From: Lactuca virosa
Lineage: Eukaryota; Streptophyta; Magnoliopsida; Asterales; Asteraceae
Length of the DNA stretch: 64,000 nt
Direction: 5' to 3'
NCBI GenBank assembly: GCA_928212115.1
Contig: CAKMRJ010000001.1
Location: forward strand, 370,229,564 to 370,293,563
Shown here: in pieces, positions 1-11,334 of the stretch
How the letters are laid out: each line of letters starts with the position of its first letter
How positions within the stretch are numbered: the first letter of the stretch is position 1
Made by a program: the position numbers and the translations under genes
Notes under the pieces: model-generated
What the model was told of the DNA's origin: nothing
Database searches by the model: none
What the model saw: the letters and a program-made list of their open reading frames with translations, nothing else

Positions 1-1177
1 AGTGGTACTAATACTAGGTTTCGTCGAAGGAAATTATTTTTTTAAGAAGCGAAGCGCTGTCTGAGTTCGGAATCACCACCTTTTCAGGTGAGTGCATGGT
101 CCCTTTCATCTTACACATAGATATGAAGTATTTTATATAAACTACGTGTTATGTGTGCATATTATCTGTATACTTGCTATCTATGCTGGATGAACGATTT
201 TATACAAGCTTTATATGATTTAAACTGTATATGTATTTATATCTACGTAATATGTTGGGTAAAACATGGGTAGATGAAATATGAGTTGGATGGTGAGTTG
301 AGAGGTGATATAGACCATGAGGTAAGGGTGAGAGGTGGACGATGTGACAAGCCTTGTTCCCAAATGTTGGCCCCGTCATCTAGCAGAGTATAGATGACAA
401 CCACAGACTATTCTAGACAGTCCAGTGGAACACTAGCAGGCTCGCAACCTGTAGGTGTTGTGAACGATGTGTTCACCGGTGTACTCTAAAAACCCATTGA
501 CATGTATTGCGAGTGGACTCTCGAAAACGATACTGTCAATAAACAAAATAACCTTAGCAGCTATGACCGAAGGACAATACCGGCAGCTGCGCCTCAAAGA
601 GAATGTCACAATTCTGGCAGCTGCGCCTAAGTGATAGAATAGCAGCTGTGCTTGACAGCTGTGTCATTGAAAACGATGGACTTCGTACCTATTCCTTAGG
701 ATTATCCTTAGGAATGAATGAATAAGAAATAGATGATTCTTAGGGTAGATCCTTAAGAGTAAAGAAGATAATGGGGATGGGTAATTGGGTTAACTATTTG
801 TTGATTAAACATAATAATTATATTATTGTGGGTTGAAAACCCTATGTACTCACCAGGTTTCCCAACCTGACCCACTCAGTTTATTTATATCACAGGTATT
901 GATATGAAGTCACATTACACTGAGAGAATAAGGAGATATAAATCACTAGTGATAATGAATGTAAGTTCTGTTTATGCTTATGTTTCTGTATTAACGATGA
1001 CATCCCGAATGTTTTAAAATGAATAAAAATACTTTTCTTCGGAAATGCTTTGATAACGTATTTATCATGTTTTACTGGGAACAAATTCCGCAACATTTTT
1101 ATTAAAAGAGGTACTCTGATTTTCATAAAGCATAAACAAAATCGGTCTTTTCTGGTCGTGAAAATGAGGATGTCACA
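1..1177 (+). mobile_element. 3' part of an LTR (element N) inserted in the 5' LTR of element A
   Basis: The stretch ends in GGATGTCACA at 1177. Directly after it, sequence collinear with the LTR of element A resumes (ATATGTCTAG, as at 36469), so 1177/1178 is an insertion border. The other end of N and its target duplication lie outside the window. It has the same internal layout as the other LTRs here: a donor-like AG|GTGAGT at 86-93, a cluster of GGCAGCTGC-type palindromes at about 555-665, and a CACAG|GTATTG acceptor-like site at 891-900. No coding frame is convincing. Whether N is a solo LTR or the end of a full element cannot be seen. Confidence 0.75.
88..895 (+). other. Predicted LTR intron of N
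   Basis: The donor TTTTCAG|GTGAGT starts at 88. The acceptor TATATCACAG|GTATTG ends at 895, after a pyrimidine-rich stretch and a preceding GTACTCACCAGG. The layout matches predicted introns in the other LTRs of the window. This is inferred from motif conservation only. Confidence 0.4.
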
Positions 1178-1710
1178 ATATGTCTAGTATGTGTGCATGT
1201 GAATGTGTTAGTACCTTATTGGTTAGATATACGAAGACCTCGGGGGCAGCCCGTGGAAGCTGGATATCAGACCATGTGGGGGAGCCCATGGCATTCCAGT
1301 TAAAGACCATGTAAGGGGAGCCCATGGCACATAGGTATAAGACCCTGGGGGAGCCCACGACATCCTGGAGTAAGACCCTGGAGGGAGTCCACGACATCCT
1401 TTTATGTTATATGCATGACCTATGTAGTATATATGTGATTATGTGGTTATGCGGGGTATGTTATGGGGAACTCACTAAGCATTAACTTACAGTTTGTTGG
1501 TTGTTTCAGGTACTTTAGGATCTAAGGGCAAGGGCCCGGCATGATTGCGCGGCGTGTACTCTCTGTCATTTTAGTGTGAACACTCTGATGTTTTGAATAA
1601 TTATTTGATGTCGTGGGTTTTTGGAAACAAATGTGATTGGAATGCTATATTTTATGAAAATGATTTTGTTATTGAAATGAAAAATTTTATTGAAAAAATG
1701 GGTTGTTACA
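1178..1710 (+). mobile_element. 5' LTR of element A (3' portion only)
   Basis: Nearly identical to 36469-37002, the end of A's 3' LTR. It includes the array of GGGGGAGCCCATGG-type repeats (1268-1402), the GGGGAACTCACTAAGC block (about 1467) and the acceptor-like TTTCAG|GTACTT at 1504-1515. It ends in GGTTGTTACA and is followed by a primer-binding site, which fixes it as a 5' LTR. The upstream part is separated by N and lies outside the window. Confidence 0.88.
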
Positions 1711-1713
1711 AGT

Positions 1714-1730
1714 TGGTATCAGAGCCTTGG
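1714..1730 (+). other. Primer-binding site of element A (tRNA-iMet)
   Basis: TGGTATCAGAGCCTTGG starts 3 bp after the LTR end. TGGTATCAGAGC is complementary to the 3' end of plant initiator methionine tRNA, the usual primer of Ty3-gypsy and copia elements in plants. Confidence 0.9.
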
Positions 1731-1880
1731 TTTGAGGGATTCGAGCACACTCTCGGGTGTGTCAGAACTCAAACTGAGGAAATGGTAAAACTATTTTTCA
1801 AAATCAAGTTAAAAACTTATTAAAACTAATTTCTTATAAGAAAAAGGGAGAGTGCAATGCGCGTAATCGGCTGAGTTCAA

Positions 1881-2415
1881 GTAAGTGTTTTCCACAATAT
1901 GTTAGTCATGCTATATTGATATTTGGAATGTGATAGTTGGATGGAACTTGTTATGTGTATGCTTTCAAAATTGTATACAGTTAGGATCTTATAGCCTTAG
2001 AATAATTAATTTAGCCTTATTTCTTGTTCCTTGTTTGGTTGTGGTCTTAGGGCAGAGTCTGTTATTCGACAGTCTATTTGGTCTTGTTCTGTGTACAATT
2101 TGCATGCATAAGGCAACCTGTTATGAATGATTTGAGTTCTTGTTTGATGGGATTGAGCAAATCTTAGGATAGCCTAGGATTTGAGTGATGTGGTAGTTTG
2201 TGGGTTATGTTTTTTTCTGGGTCAAATTAGAGTTATCATGTAGAGCCTTGGGGAAGGTACATGTAGGTGTGGAAGGTAGTATTGGGCCCGTACTACTGGA
2301 AGCACATGACCTGTACCCAAACCGATGTTATATCTGGAAGATCTAAGGAGGTCGGTGTGGAAGGATCCCCTTTTTGAATATTTTGATCATTCTGTCTTAT
2401 GGTATTTCAGTGCAG
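1881..2415 (+). other. Possible leader intron of element A
   Basis: TTCAA|GTAAGT at 1876-1886 is a strong donor. TATTTCAGTGCAG at 2403-2415 ends two bases before the gag ATG. Element C has the same pair: a CTCAA|GTAAGT donor at 18016 and a TATTGCAG acceptor ending at 18740 just before its gag ATG. Conservation between two diverged elements is the only support. Confidence 0.35.
2276..2296 (+). other. Conserved leader hairpin of element A
   Basis: GTAGTA and TACTAC enclose a loop containing the palindrome GGGCCC. The hairpin starts 141 nt before the gag ATG at 2417. The same structure lies at 18601 in C (also 141 nt before its ATG) and on the minus strand at 14266 in B (135 nt). A self-complementary loop in the leader resembles a retroviral dimerization site; this role is inferred. 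Confidence 0.55.
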
Positions 2416-2416
2416 T

Positions 2417-3218
2417 ATGGTGGTGACACGTCATGGAGCGGGGGGATCAGGATCTGGGTTGGGCTACGGTACAGAGACCATTGATGAGAGGTTGCACGAG
2501 CTTATTGCAGCCGAGGTTACGAGGGGGCATCCTTGATGGTACCCCCGTGATTTTCGGGACCGTCAAGGAGGGGATGATGGAGATCATGGAGGAGCAGCTC
2601 AGGTCTTTCCGAGTCGAGATTGCCGCGGGCCAGGTCGGGGCCCGAACTCCCTCGTTCCAGGAGTTCAAGGCGTGCGGAGCGCCTGAGTTATTTGGGGTCT
2701 GGGACCCTATAGTTAGTCGACGCTGGGTGGCAGACATAGAGAACACCCAGCGCACGAGCTCTTGCCCCAAGGCGGCAAAGGTGGGGTTTGCTTCATGTAT
2801 GTTGAGGGACCGAGCCAGGGACTGGTCAGAGGAGGTGATCCACCAGGTACGATCAGCTAGAGTGGTTGAGATGTCATGGGAAGAGTTTCTTAGGCGTTTT
2901 GAGTTGGAGTTTGCACCATCCATCGAGGTGCACCGGATTATAAGGGAGTTCCAGTAGTTGCAGCAGACCACCGAGACTGTGGCGGAGATCACCGCCAAGT
3001 TTCGGGAACGAGCCCTATTGATTCCGCAATATGCTACAGATGAGGATATGAGGAGGACGAGGTATCATTCCATGCTGAGGGATGATATCCGTGAGTTCGT
3101 GAGCTTTTCAGGGTGCAAAACCCTGAATGAGATGGTGGAGAAGGCCCATGAACGGAAGATGGAGTTGGAGTTCCGCACCAAGAGGAAGCCAGAGCAGGTT
3201 CAGACAGCTGTACGTTAG
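2417..3218 (+). pseudogene. Ty3-gypsy gag (capsid part), broken, element A
   Basis: Gag forms the particle of the retrotransposon. The initiating frame (ATG at 2417, MVVTRHGAGG) is left by a frameshift before about 2530. The frame then carries FGTVKEG and the retrotransposon-gag core (WEEFLRRFELEF around 2877-2912). A TAG at 2955-2957 interrupts it, and the frame continues through YHSMLRDDIREFVSF to a stop at 3216-3218. B is inserted 45 bp further on; the nucleocapsid part resumes beyond 26486. Frameshift plus two stops mean no functional product. A 183-aa antisense frame here is a shadow. Confidence 0.85.
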
Positions 3219-3438
3219 GCTAAAAAGCCTAAGACCTCTGATTCTTCCAGTAGGGGCCAGCATTGTAACTCCCGTAAAATTCAAGCCAATTTAAAACTTT
3301 TTAACACATTTAAAACCATTAAGTTATTACAGTTTACTTTCAAAATAGTTTGAACAACAGAGTATCCCCGGGAATCAATCATGAAAATGTAAGGAGGTGC
3401 ACGATCACGCCTTCGCCTTCCCGCGATCATCATAATAC

Positions 3439-4148
3439 CTGAAACAATAATTGATAGATGTAAGCTCGAAGGCTTAGTGAGTTGCCCCCAAAATACCAAC
3501 GCCATACAAATATAACCATATCATATAAACATATAAGCAACAGCCACCTCGACACGTTTGGATCGCCCTCCTCAGGGCCTTCAGCCTATCCGGACCGCTC
3601 GCTGGGCCTTCGGCCTGACTAGATTTGCCCGGCCCGGCCTGCAGTCTACCCGGTCCGCCCAGGGTGTCTTGGCCTACTGCACACAGCAGGACCTGCCTCA
3701 ACCCTTTCCCCAAACCAACAAACATGTGCACATACAAATAAACAAGTAACATGTAGATCTAACATATCACTAACATGACAACCATCCTTTAACCATGATA
3801 CCGATCTAACCGATCTCTAGCATAGCAACCATCCTAAACCAGGATGAAATCTAACATAGCAACCATCCTAAACCAGGATGAAATCTAGCATAAGCAATAA
3901 CATAGCAACCATCCTAAACCAGGATGTAATCTAACATAGCAACCATCCTAAACCAGGATGAAATCTAGCATAGCAATAACATAGCAACCATCCTAAACCA
4001 GGATGTAATCTAACATAACAACCATCCTAAACCAAGATGAAATCTAGCATAACAATAACATAGCAACCATCCTAAACCAGGATGTAATCTAACATAAAGG
4101 GATGACCTTGGTGCCGTAGACCATGTTGATATAGTGAGGAGAACTCAC
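3439..4148 (-). other. Predicted LTR intron of B (left LTR)
   Basis: On the minus strand the donor CAG|GTGAGTTCTCCTCAC starts at 4148 and the acceptor GTTTCAG|GTATTATG ends at 3439. The hairpin array lies between them. In the right LTR the donor segment is missing through a deletion of roughly 300 bp (compare 4085-4390 with 24686-24692), so the transcribing 5' LTR could not use it. Motif-based inference. Confidence 0.4.
3777..4100 (-). repeat. Tandem hairpin array in B's LTR
   Basis: About seven copies of a roughly 35-bp unit containing CATCCT-AAACC-AGGATG, a 6-bp stem with a 5-nt loop, joined by (A)AATCTAACATAGCAA spacers. The right LTR retains about four copies at 24500-24690. No spacer diversity, so not CRISPR-like. 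Confidence 0.85.
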
Positions 4149-4239
4149 CTGACACTACTGAAGTCCCACAGATAAAACTCCAGCTGCTGGTTGACAGATT
4201 CCCGAACTGTCAACATCAAACAATACCCAATTAATAATT

Positions 4240-4960
4240 GGGTTCCAAGCCCAAGGTCTAACTCACACTCCAAAGGCCCAATAGTCAAGTAATGGACCAA
4301 AGCCTAACATATGGCCCAATTTTCCAAATTGGGCCCAAACCTCTACATGGTCTTATCTTAAGGCCCATCCATTAATTCTAGTCCAAACTCTCGGCATTCC
4401 TATGGCCCAACATCACATAATCATAAAGGCCCAATTATGGCCCATCAATGGCCCAATTTTCCAAATTGGGCCCAAGACTCTCACATGGGCTTTATCCTAA
4501 ACCCATATAATTTATGTAGTCCATTTGCTTATTCTTGGAAGCCCATTAATAGTCCAATCACCAAAGCCCAATAGGAAGGCCCAATTCAAGGCCCGAGTGA
4601 GATTAGAGCTTTCACATGAAATGATGATTAGGGTTAAGTGTTTCTTACTTAACCCCTTAAGATTAAGCCATTAAGGACTTATCCATTAAGTCCATTATTG
4701 CCTAAAGTTAATTGCCAATGATTATAATTTAATATTTAAGTTTAATAAATAATTCCCGTATGTGTCCCGATCAATCCCCAAAATTAGGGTTTTATGCCAT
4801 TAGGGTTTTCCCAAACCCTAATTAGGGTTATCCAACCCAATACTAGCCAATTAGTAGTCCATTGGAGGGCTTTTAGGTCACATCGGGCCTTATTGGCCCA
4901 TTAGGGTTCCATTGGGCCCACTAGGGTTTCTTTGGGCCCATTAGGGTTTAATTGGTCCCA
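4240..4960. promoter_or_regulatory. Dense cluster of GGCCCA (site II-like) and telo-box motifs
   Basis: More than a dozen GGCCCA/TGGGCC motifs occur, with several AAACCCTAA/TTAGGGTT telo-boxes in the final 200 bp. In plant ribosomal-protein and cell-cycle promoters these two motifs are bound by TCP and telo-box factors. Here they lie downstream of the presumed TATA of B, so a promoter role is uncertain. The right LTR keeps part of the cluster at 24700-25300. Confidence 0.45.
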
Positions 4961-5755
4961 CATTGTCCAAACCTCCCCTAAACGAGGTCCAAACGCAATC
5001 AAAGCACATTGCCACCCGACAAGGCGGCCGGTGGCGGCAGCTACCACCTCACGGTGGTGGTTTGAGTTTTCTTTTCATTATTCGCATCTCTGATTACATG
5101 CTACAATGCTTAATCAAGAAAATAAAACACACACACTAATAAATGACACACACTCACAGCCACCTTGTGGCGGCAGGTGGTGGTTGGAGGTGGCAGCCAC
5201 CACCTCACGGTGGTGGTGGTGGCTTTCTTGTGAAATCCGGCCAAAAACCACAGCCAAAAACCACATACACACGTTCTTCTGTTGCGAGATAAACCCAGCC
5301 ACCCACCTGGTGGCGATGGTGACACAAGAAGTCCGGCAGCAGCGGCTAACGGCAGCGTCGACGACATCAACCGTACTGGCTGAAGGCGGCGGAACTCCCC
5401 CACGTCGATGGCTACCTCGAACGACAGCAGAGGAATGGACCCACTGGTGGTTCTCGTCTTCACCGGCAAGGAGGGAAAGTCGATCCGCGACCACAACAGC
5501 GACACTAAACGTCCGACGGTCCACTTATTCGACGACGACTTAGTCTTCATGGGGACGGCATAGAGGCGGCTGTTCGGTGGAGTAGCTGATCGGTGGTCTA
5601 GTTTGATCGGAAACGAACGGAGAGAGAAGCCAGCGACGCAAGTTGCTTCGCCGGTCGGAAAGCGTATATGAAGAGGGGTGGTGGTGCGGCTTGGAGAATC
5701 CGGTGGCATAAGGTGGTGGTGGCCTGGCGGTTAGGGGTTAGGAGGTGCATGCGTA

Positions 5756-5768
5756 AGGCATTTATACG
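5756..5768 (-). promoter_or_regulatory. TATA box of B's LTR
   Basis: On the minus strand, GCGTATAAATGCC is the only good TATA match near the LTR's 5' side and is preserved in the right LTR at about 26116-26128. It is assigned from sequence; no start-site data. Confidence 0.45.
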
Positions 5769-6131
5769 CACCCGTCCCATCTCAAACTTTGTCCCTCTTG
5801 CCACTTCTAGTCCCTCCTTATCCTTCTTCTTTCAAAATAAATCCCAAAACTTACCAAATAACCCCCCATCTTTCATAATTCATTACAATTCAAGTACAAT
5901 ACTTACCAAACACACCCTAACTTCTTAATTCCTTTTTAAAATAACTCCCGAAATTAACATTTAAAAAAAAACCCCCGAAGATTCAGATAATCGTCATTTG
6001 GCTTCCCGAAACCAACACCCCACTTATTATTATTTGGTTTTGGACTATAATAACATAAAATAATAATAAAATTACTTCTCGGGGTTCCGAGTTTGTTATT
6101 TAATTATCCTATTTTAAATGGGATGTTACAA

Positions 6132-6144
6132 CTCTCCCCCACTT
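6132..6144 (-). other. Polypurine tract of element B
   Basis: Reverse complement AAGTGGGGGAGAG directly precedes the 3' LTR on the minus strand, matching A's AAGTGGGGGAGA (30203-30214). It primes plus-strand DNA synthesis in LTR elements. Confidence 0.8.
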
Positions 6145-6641
6145 AAATTTGATTTCGTCCTCGAAATCGTTTCTTATCATTCCTTACACGCCAAACAACT
6201 TGAACTACATGGCCACTACCACAAGCATAACCCCAGCCTTCCCAAGGCAATCAAAACTAACCCTACAGGGTTTTTAAAATCGGATGATAGAAAAATCCCC
6301 GCATTAGAATCACCTTACTCAATCTGAATTCTGAAGTCTCGGGATGATCTGGCTCCCTGACAGACCGCTCATATCTAATCATTATTTTTGAACCCAGTCC
6401 ACTTATCTCTCAACTAACTATTCAACTTTTGATAATTGGTGGTTCCAACATCCAGATACTTCTCATACACCTGAAACCCAATTTGTGTAACGCCCCGGTT
6501 TTTCTCGGTACGTTTAGTTATTTTAATTTAATTATTCTTGTAACCTTGGGTTAATTTATTTAACCAATGTCTGATTTTCTTATCTTATTGGACTCTTTTG
6601 ATCATCTTGTAAACTCCTTTTATTGAAGGCCATGGGCTATG

Positions 6642-9583
6642 TGTCACACCCCCAAACCAAGGATGGCGGAAATGTCCGGGGGTGGAGGACTTCATGTATA
6701 GTATCATAACAACAATTGTAATAGTAATTCAAGCAAACCCAACCAACATATATATAATTGAAAAAGTTACATCATTGTATGAATTACATGTTTACGAATC
6801 AATTACATTATGTTGACAAAATGAAATAGTAGAACGCCTTAGCGTCCCATCCTCAAATGCACTTGGTTACCTGTTTAATGATTTCCTGAGAATACAAGTT
6901 GTTTTGAAAAAGTGTCAACACAAGGGTTGGTGAGTTCATAAGCTTTTTGTTTGGTATATAGAAGCCTTTCGTTTGTAAAAGTAGTATTTTGTGTAGAAAA
7001 TCCAATATTTTCCTTAATGTGTAAATGTAGTCTTAAAACCCAAAGACCGAAATGTACAAGTAATTTGTCAATATTATAGTAAAACAATGCAAGTTTAAAT
7101 CGACATAAACTCGTTAACCTAATTTAATGAAGTTCTCCGTAAATTCCAATGTTTATTAATACTTTTGTGTGAGTTTATTATAACCATACTATGACCAAGG
7201 TTGCCTAAAACGACGTTCTTTCAGGCGTCGGAAATGTTATGACATTTGTCACCCCACCTACCTCTCGGTCTAACTGTTGCATGCAGTTTAGGTGTGGGTT
7301 TGACAAACCCAATATAGATCCTACCCAACTATCACGCTCTCCCTCAAGGAGACTCTGGTTACAATACAGGACTTAATGGTAATTTGAAGTAAATGTCTCA
7401 CAAAGTCATTAACGGAATTACGTGTTATGAAAACTTGGTACCGTATGGCCGTACCTTGCTTAATGAAAATATCCTTTGTATAAATATACCTTTTTTAAAT
7501 GTATGTGTTATGTAATGTATCATAAACTATACCTATTATAGTTTATCAACCAAAGGTAGTACGTATAATGGTGGCAAACTATATTCAAAATAGTTTATTA
7601 AATGTTTGAATGTATCGGTTGTACTTTGATTATAATCACTTGTTATTCTTTATTTTTATATGTCCAAATCCATTTGTAAACTGATGTGTGTCTAAATATT
7701 AATATAAAATGTCATATACTGCAATAACATATAATCACATAAAGATATACACCTTGCTCAACATGTTACAAGGTGAAATGAAATTGACAGCAACTTTTCG
7801 TTGAATACAGTTTCTGTTACTGTTCTTAGAAAATTTATAGAAAAATCATCAAGGCTCTAAATCCAAATCCGCAAATTCTTAGAGTTTGGAATATGAGTCT
7901 AGTTTGTTCGTAAATTTTATCATGATTTTTAGTGATCCCTAACAGAGGTGAAAATATTCATAATCACAGACTGGTCCGGGTTGCCTCTGAAATGACATGC
8001 AGTTTTGTAAAAATCCACCATAAATTGTAGAAAAATCATATGGAGATGTGCAAGTAGCCATTTTAAAGCTAAGAGTTTTGAACTACTTGCACCTGGAACA
8101 GTTTTGAAAACTAAAATATTTAAGTTGACCAAAACAGTCCGTGATCGAAGTTCATCTTTTCTGATGTAATCTGATAGAAAAAGTTTAATTGTGTTCTTGA
8201 TGATTTTACTTGTATTCCCCCCCCTAAAACTTAAGAAAACATGTAAATGTAGGGTATGAAAGAAACTCACCTTATGTGGTTTTCAGTAGATGAAAGTGAG
8301 AGAGAGGAAGTATTCAACCCAAGAACACTAAGAAGATGTCTTGATGATTCGAGAATCTAAACCCGAATAAGATGGAATTTGTGTAAGATATCAATGATTT
8401 GAGTATAATGGAGTGTAATAATATATGAATGATGAAGATACTTACTAATTGAAGAAGAAATCCCTGAAGAAAGCCTTGAAGTTCTTGAAGTTGAGAGAAA
8501 ATATGAGAGAATTTTTGGAGAGTGTCCTTTGGTTGCTAAGTGTAGAATGAAAGAACTTTATGGAGAATGAGGAGAGAGGATCAATCCTCCAGCTCTTAGA
8601 ACGTGGGAAGAGCTGAGATTGGGTGTAAAGGTCCACTAAGGAGACAAGGGGTAGTGGGAAGAGTGGCTGATCATAGAGTGAGGTGGTGGTTTGGTTGCTT
8701 TTGCCATAATTAAAGGAAAAGCAATATTCCCTCAATAATTAGTTCAACCACCACTAATTCTTTTTTATATATTTTTATAAAAACCCTGGAGATTTATATA
8801 TTTTGGGGCCTTAGTTTTATAAATAAAGTTTTGGGTAAAAATCCCACGTTAAAATAATGAAAAACGGAGTTAAAACGAAGTCGTAGTCGAAAAACCGGTA
8901 AAAGAGGGGCCGTCTGCGAGACCCCTCGCATGGAGGCCGGATTCGGACCCTCGCATGCGAGGCTGCTGTCTGATGGCTTCGGATTCGGTCTCCTGAGAGG
9001 CTTCAGCTTCGGTCCTGATGAGAGGCTTCGGATCCGAGGCCTCGATGAGAGGCTTCGGCCTGAAGCTTCAGTTCCAGGTCCTTAAGGCTATTGTAACCTA
9101 CCCGTTTTTACCCCGTTTTAAACCGATTTTTTTACCCCGTTTCACAGCGATTTTTGACCCGTTTAAGGGTCGATATGACCCAAATGATTACAAAAGTTAA
9201 AGTAACTTTTGAGAGAGATTTGGGAGAGATTTCAAATAGAAAGAGGTAGAGTGAAAACGATTTAGAGAGGTTTCGTTTGTGATTAATTTGAGTGTCCGGC
9301 TTCACAACGCAAGGTTCGTAAACCCCGTTAAACCGTGTTTTAGTGTCATACACAATCCGATGATTGTGCAATAGTGTTTTTAATCACTTGGTTCGTTGTT
9401 TAGCACTGTTAAGGCTAAGGAAAATCAAACACATGAACTTTCCAATGATGATTCTCATTAAAATAGCAATTGTATAGTGATTACATAACGTAAACCCTAA
9501 CATACAAGGGTTATTGGAGTTGACCGGTTTGACTTGTTGACTTTGTTTGACTTTGACTTGACCGAAATTTGACGGTTGTCACA
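6642..9583 (-). mobile_element. Solo LTR D inserted in E
   Basis: 2942 bp between 5-bp duplications CTATG (6637-6641 and 9584-9588). The minus-strand sequence begins TGTGACAACCG and ends GGGTGTGACA. Orientation is judged from the donor-like ATAAG|GTGAGT at 8270 on the minus strand and a TTAAACAG|GTAACC acceptor-like site at 6871. It carries a TTGAC array at 9517-9575 and GC-rich palindromes such as CCTCGCATGCGAGG at 8900-9080. No coding frame of note; the 113-aa and 96-aa minus frames look accidental. Confidence 0.82.
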
Positions 9584-10894
9584 CTATGGGCCTATTTGCA
9601 AGTCCATATTTGCAAGTCCATCTAGTACTTAATGTACTTAAATTGAGTCATTTGGAACACACACAAGAAAAACACTCTAAACCCTCCATCTCTCTCTCAA
9701 ATCGTCCTCTCTCTCTTTGGGATCAAGAGCAGCCAAGGGGCTGTTGTTTGGAGCTTAATTCTTGTTCATTTCCAGCCTGATTCGTATTGGTATGAACCTC
9801 CTTATCATTTCTTACAACTTGATTCATAACCTTGTTCTAGTTTTATGATTTTCATCTTCACTTCTTCTCCTTCCTATTTGATTTGTAATTGTATGTTATA
9901 CATCATCTCCAGATCCTATCTTCACCCCATATATGGTGGATGATGGATCTAGGGGATTACATATGGCAAAAGATCATGGAAACCCTAAAAGGGAGAATGG
10001 TGATTTTATGTGCTTTATGTTCATTTTCATGTTGATTATTATTACAATCTTGTGGCAAAATGAAATCCTAATGATACCTAACCCTTTTTAGTACCACCAT
10101 GATCATGGGGACTAAATTGGGATGATGAACACATCTTAAAATGTGTTTTAAAGGGAGAAGGATGGATAAGCCAAAAAGGAATCACGGGTGGCTACGATTC
10201 TGTTTTCCATCAGATCTGTAGTCATTTTGTAAAATTCATATCTTGAGCTCTAGAACTCAAACGGACCCCAAACCAGTTCCAAAAGTTCACAAATTGAGTT
10301 GTCTAACTTTCTTAAGCAGGCCAACCTCACTGATAAGGACTTTATCTATGGGAAAGAATGGCATCTTTGCTGTTAGGTCTGATCCGGGTCTGTTCTGATA
10401 TGTCATTTTGTTTTCATCATTTCTAAGGCTTGGAAAAGGATCCAGAGTGATTCAAAGTTTCTATATGTTCCTTATATTATGAATTTAAGATCTGGAGCAG
10501 ATGGGGTGTTATTTCCAATTATAAATTGGTTAGAATGGATCCACACTCCAAATCAGTGGGCAGTCACCAGCTTTTGCTAGTGCTGTGATTGTCCACAATG
10601 TGAATTTTATATCTGGAGTTTGGGAGATGCTTTTCATTCAATTCCAACTCTGAGACTTTCATTTGTATGTCCTTTACTTCTCTGAATTTTGGTTTGGACG
10701 AATTCTACTCACAAGTTGGGTAGAATTGGCCAACATCACTTGACTGTATTGTTGGAGACAGAAGTGATACACCATTTTGTAAAATTCATATTTAATTCAT
10801 CTTTTGGAGTTAGTCCTTCTTAGGTGAGGTTTTGAAGTTTGCTCAAGCTTGGTAGCATTATTTGATTGTTAGCTATCCTTACTACTCACTCAAG

Positions 10895-11334
10895 GTGAGT
10901 TCTCTCACACCGTTGTATTGATGTTTGCGTTTGCTAGTTAGCTCGTGTGTGGTTATTTGAATTTATTATAAAGGCATGCTATATAACCATTGTTTTAATT
11001 CGTACATGTGCATTGTATGTAACTAATTATGGATATGGGGACACCACCAAAGGATACGGATTTACCGGTGCGGTGGGTAGGTAATATCACCAACGTAATA
11101 CTCATCATGAGGTGCGGTGATTAGGGCCAAATGATACGGGATCTTCCCGGTGCGGTTCAAACCTACAAGTCCTTCTTGTATTATAGGCATTGATTCGTTC
11201 TTTTCCCTTATCATATAATTATAAATGGAAAATGGATTAGGGTTAGTAAATATGAATGTTAGTACAATGTCTGTGTTTGAATTCACTAAGCTTTGTGCTT
11301 ACGTTTTCCCTTATAACTTTACAGGTGTTAAGAT
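10895..11334 (+). other. Predicted LTR intron of E
   Basis: Donor CTCAAG|GTGAGTTCTCTCAC at 10895 and acceptor TAACTTTACAG|GTGTTAAG ending at 11334. Between them are two related units (GATACGGATTTACCGGTGCGGT and GATACGGGATCTTCCCGGTG, about 11054-11155) and the ATTCACTAAGC block. Motif-based inference. Confidence 0.4.

Larger units (their letters stand above)
3264..6130 (-). mobile_element. 3' LTR of element B (left copy)
   Basis: 2867 bp, TG...CA. Read on the minus strand it holds a TATA box (about 5768-5758), a GC-rich region with CCACC/GGTGG inverted repeats (5160-5225), a telo-box/GGCCCA cluster (4240-4960), a donor-like CAG|GTGAGT at 4148, a hairpin array (3777-4100) and an acceptor-like TTTCAG|GTATTA at 3439. 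Minus-strand frames of 199 and 136 aa between 5110 and 5709 also occur in the right LTR, but match nothing I recognise and overlap in a GC-rich repeat. Confidence 0.88.

Noticed and set aside
1714..1730. tRNA gene fragments at TGGTATCAGAGC sites
   Set aside because: These are LTR primer-binding sites; no cloverleaf surrounds them.
2447..2998. 183-aa minus-strand ORF
   Set aside because: Antisense shadow of the gag core of element A.
4780..4960. Interstitial telomere tract
   Set aside because: TTAGGGTT occurs scattered among GGCCCA motifs, not as uninterrupted TTTAGGG repeats.
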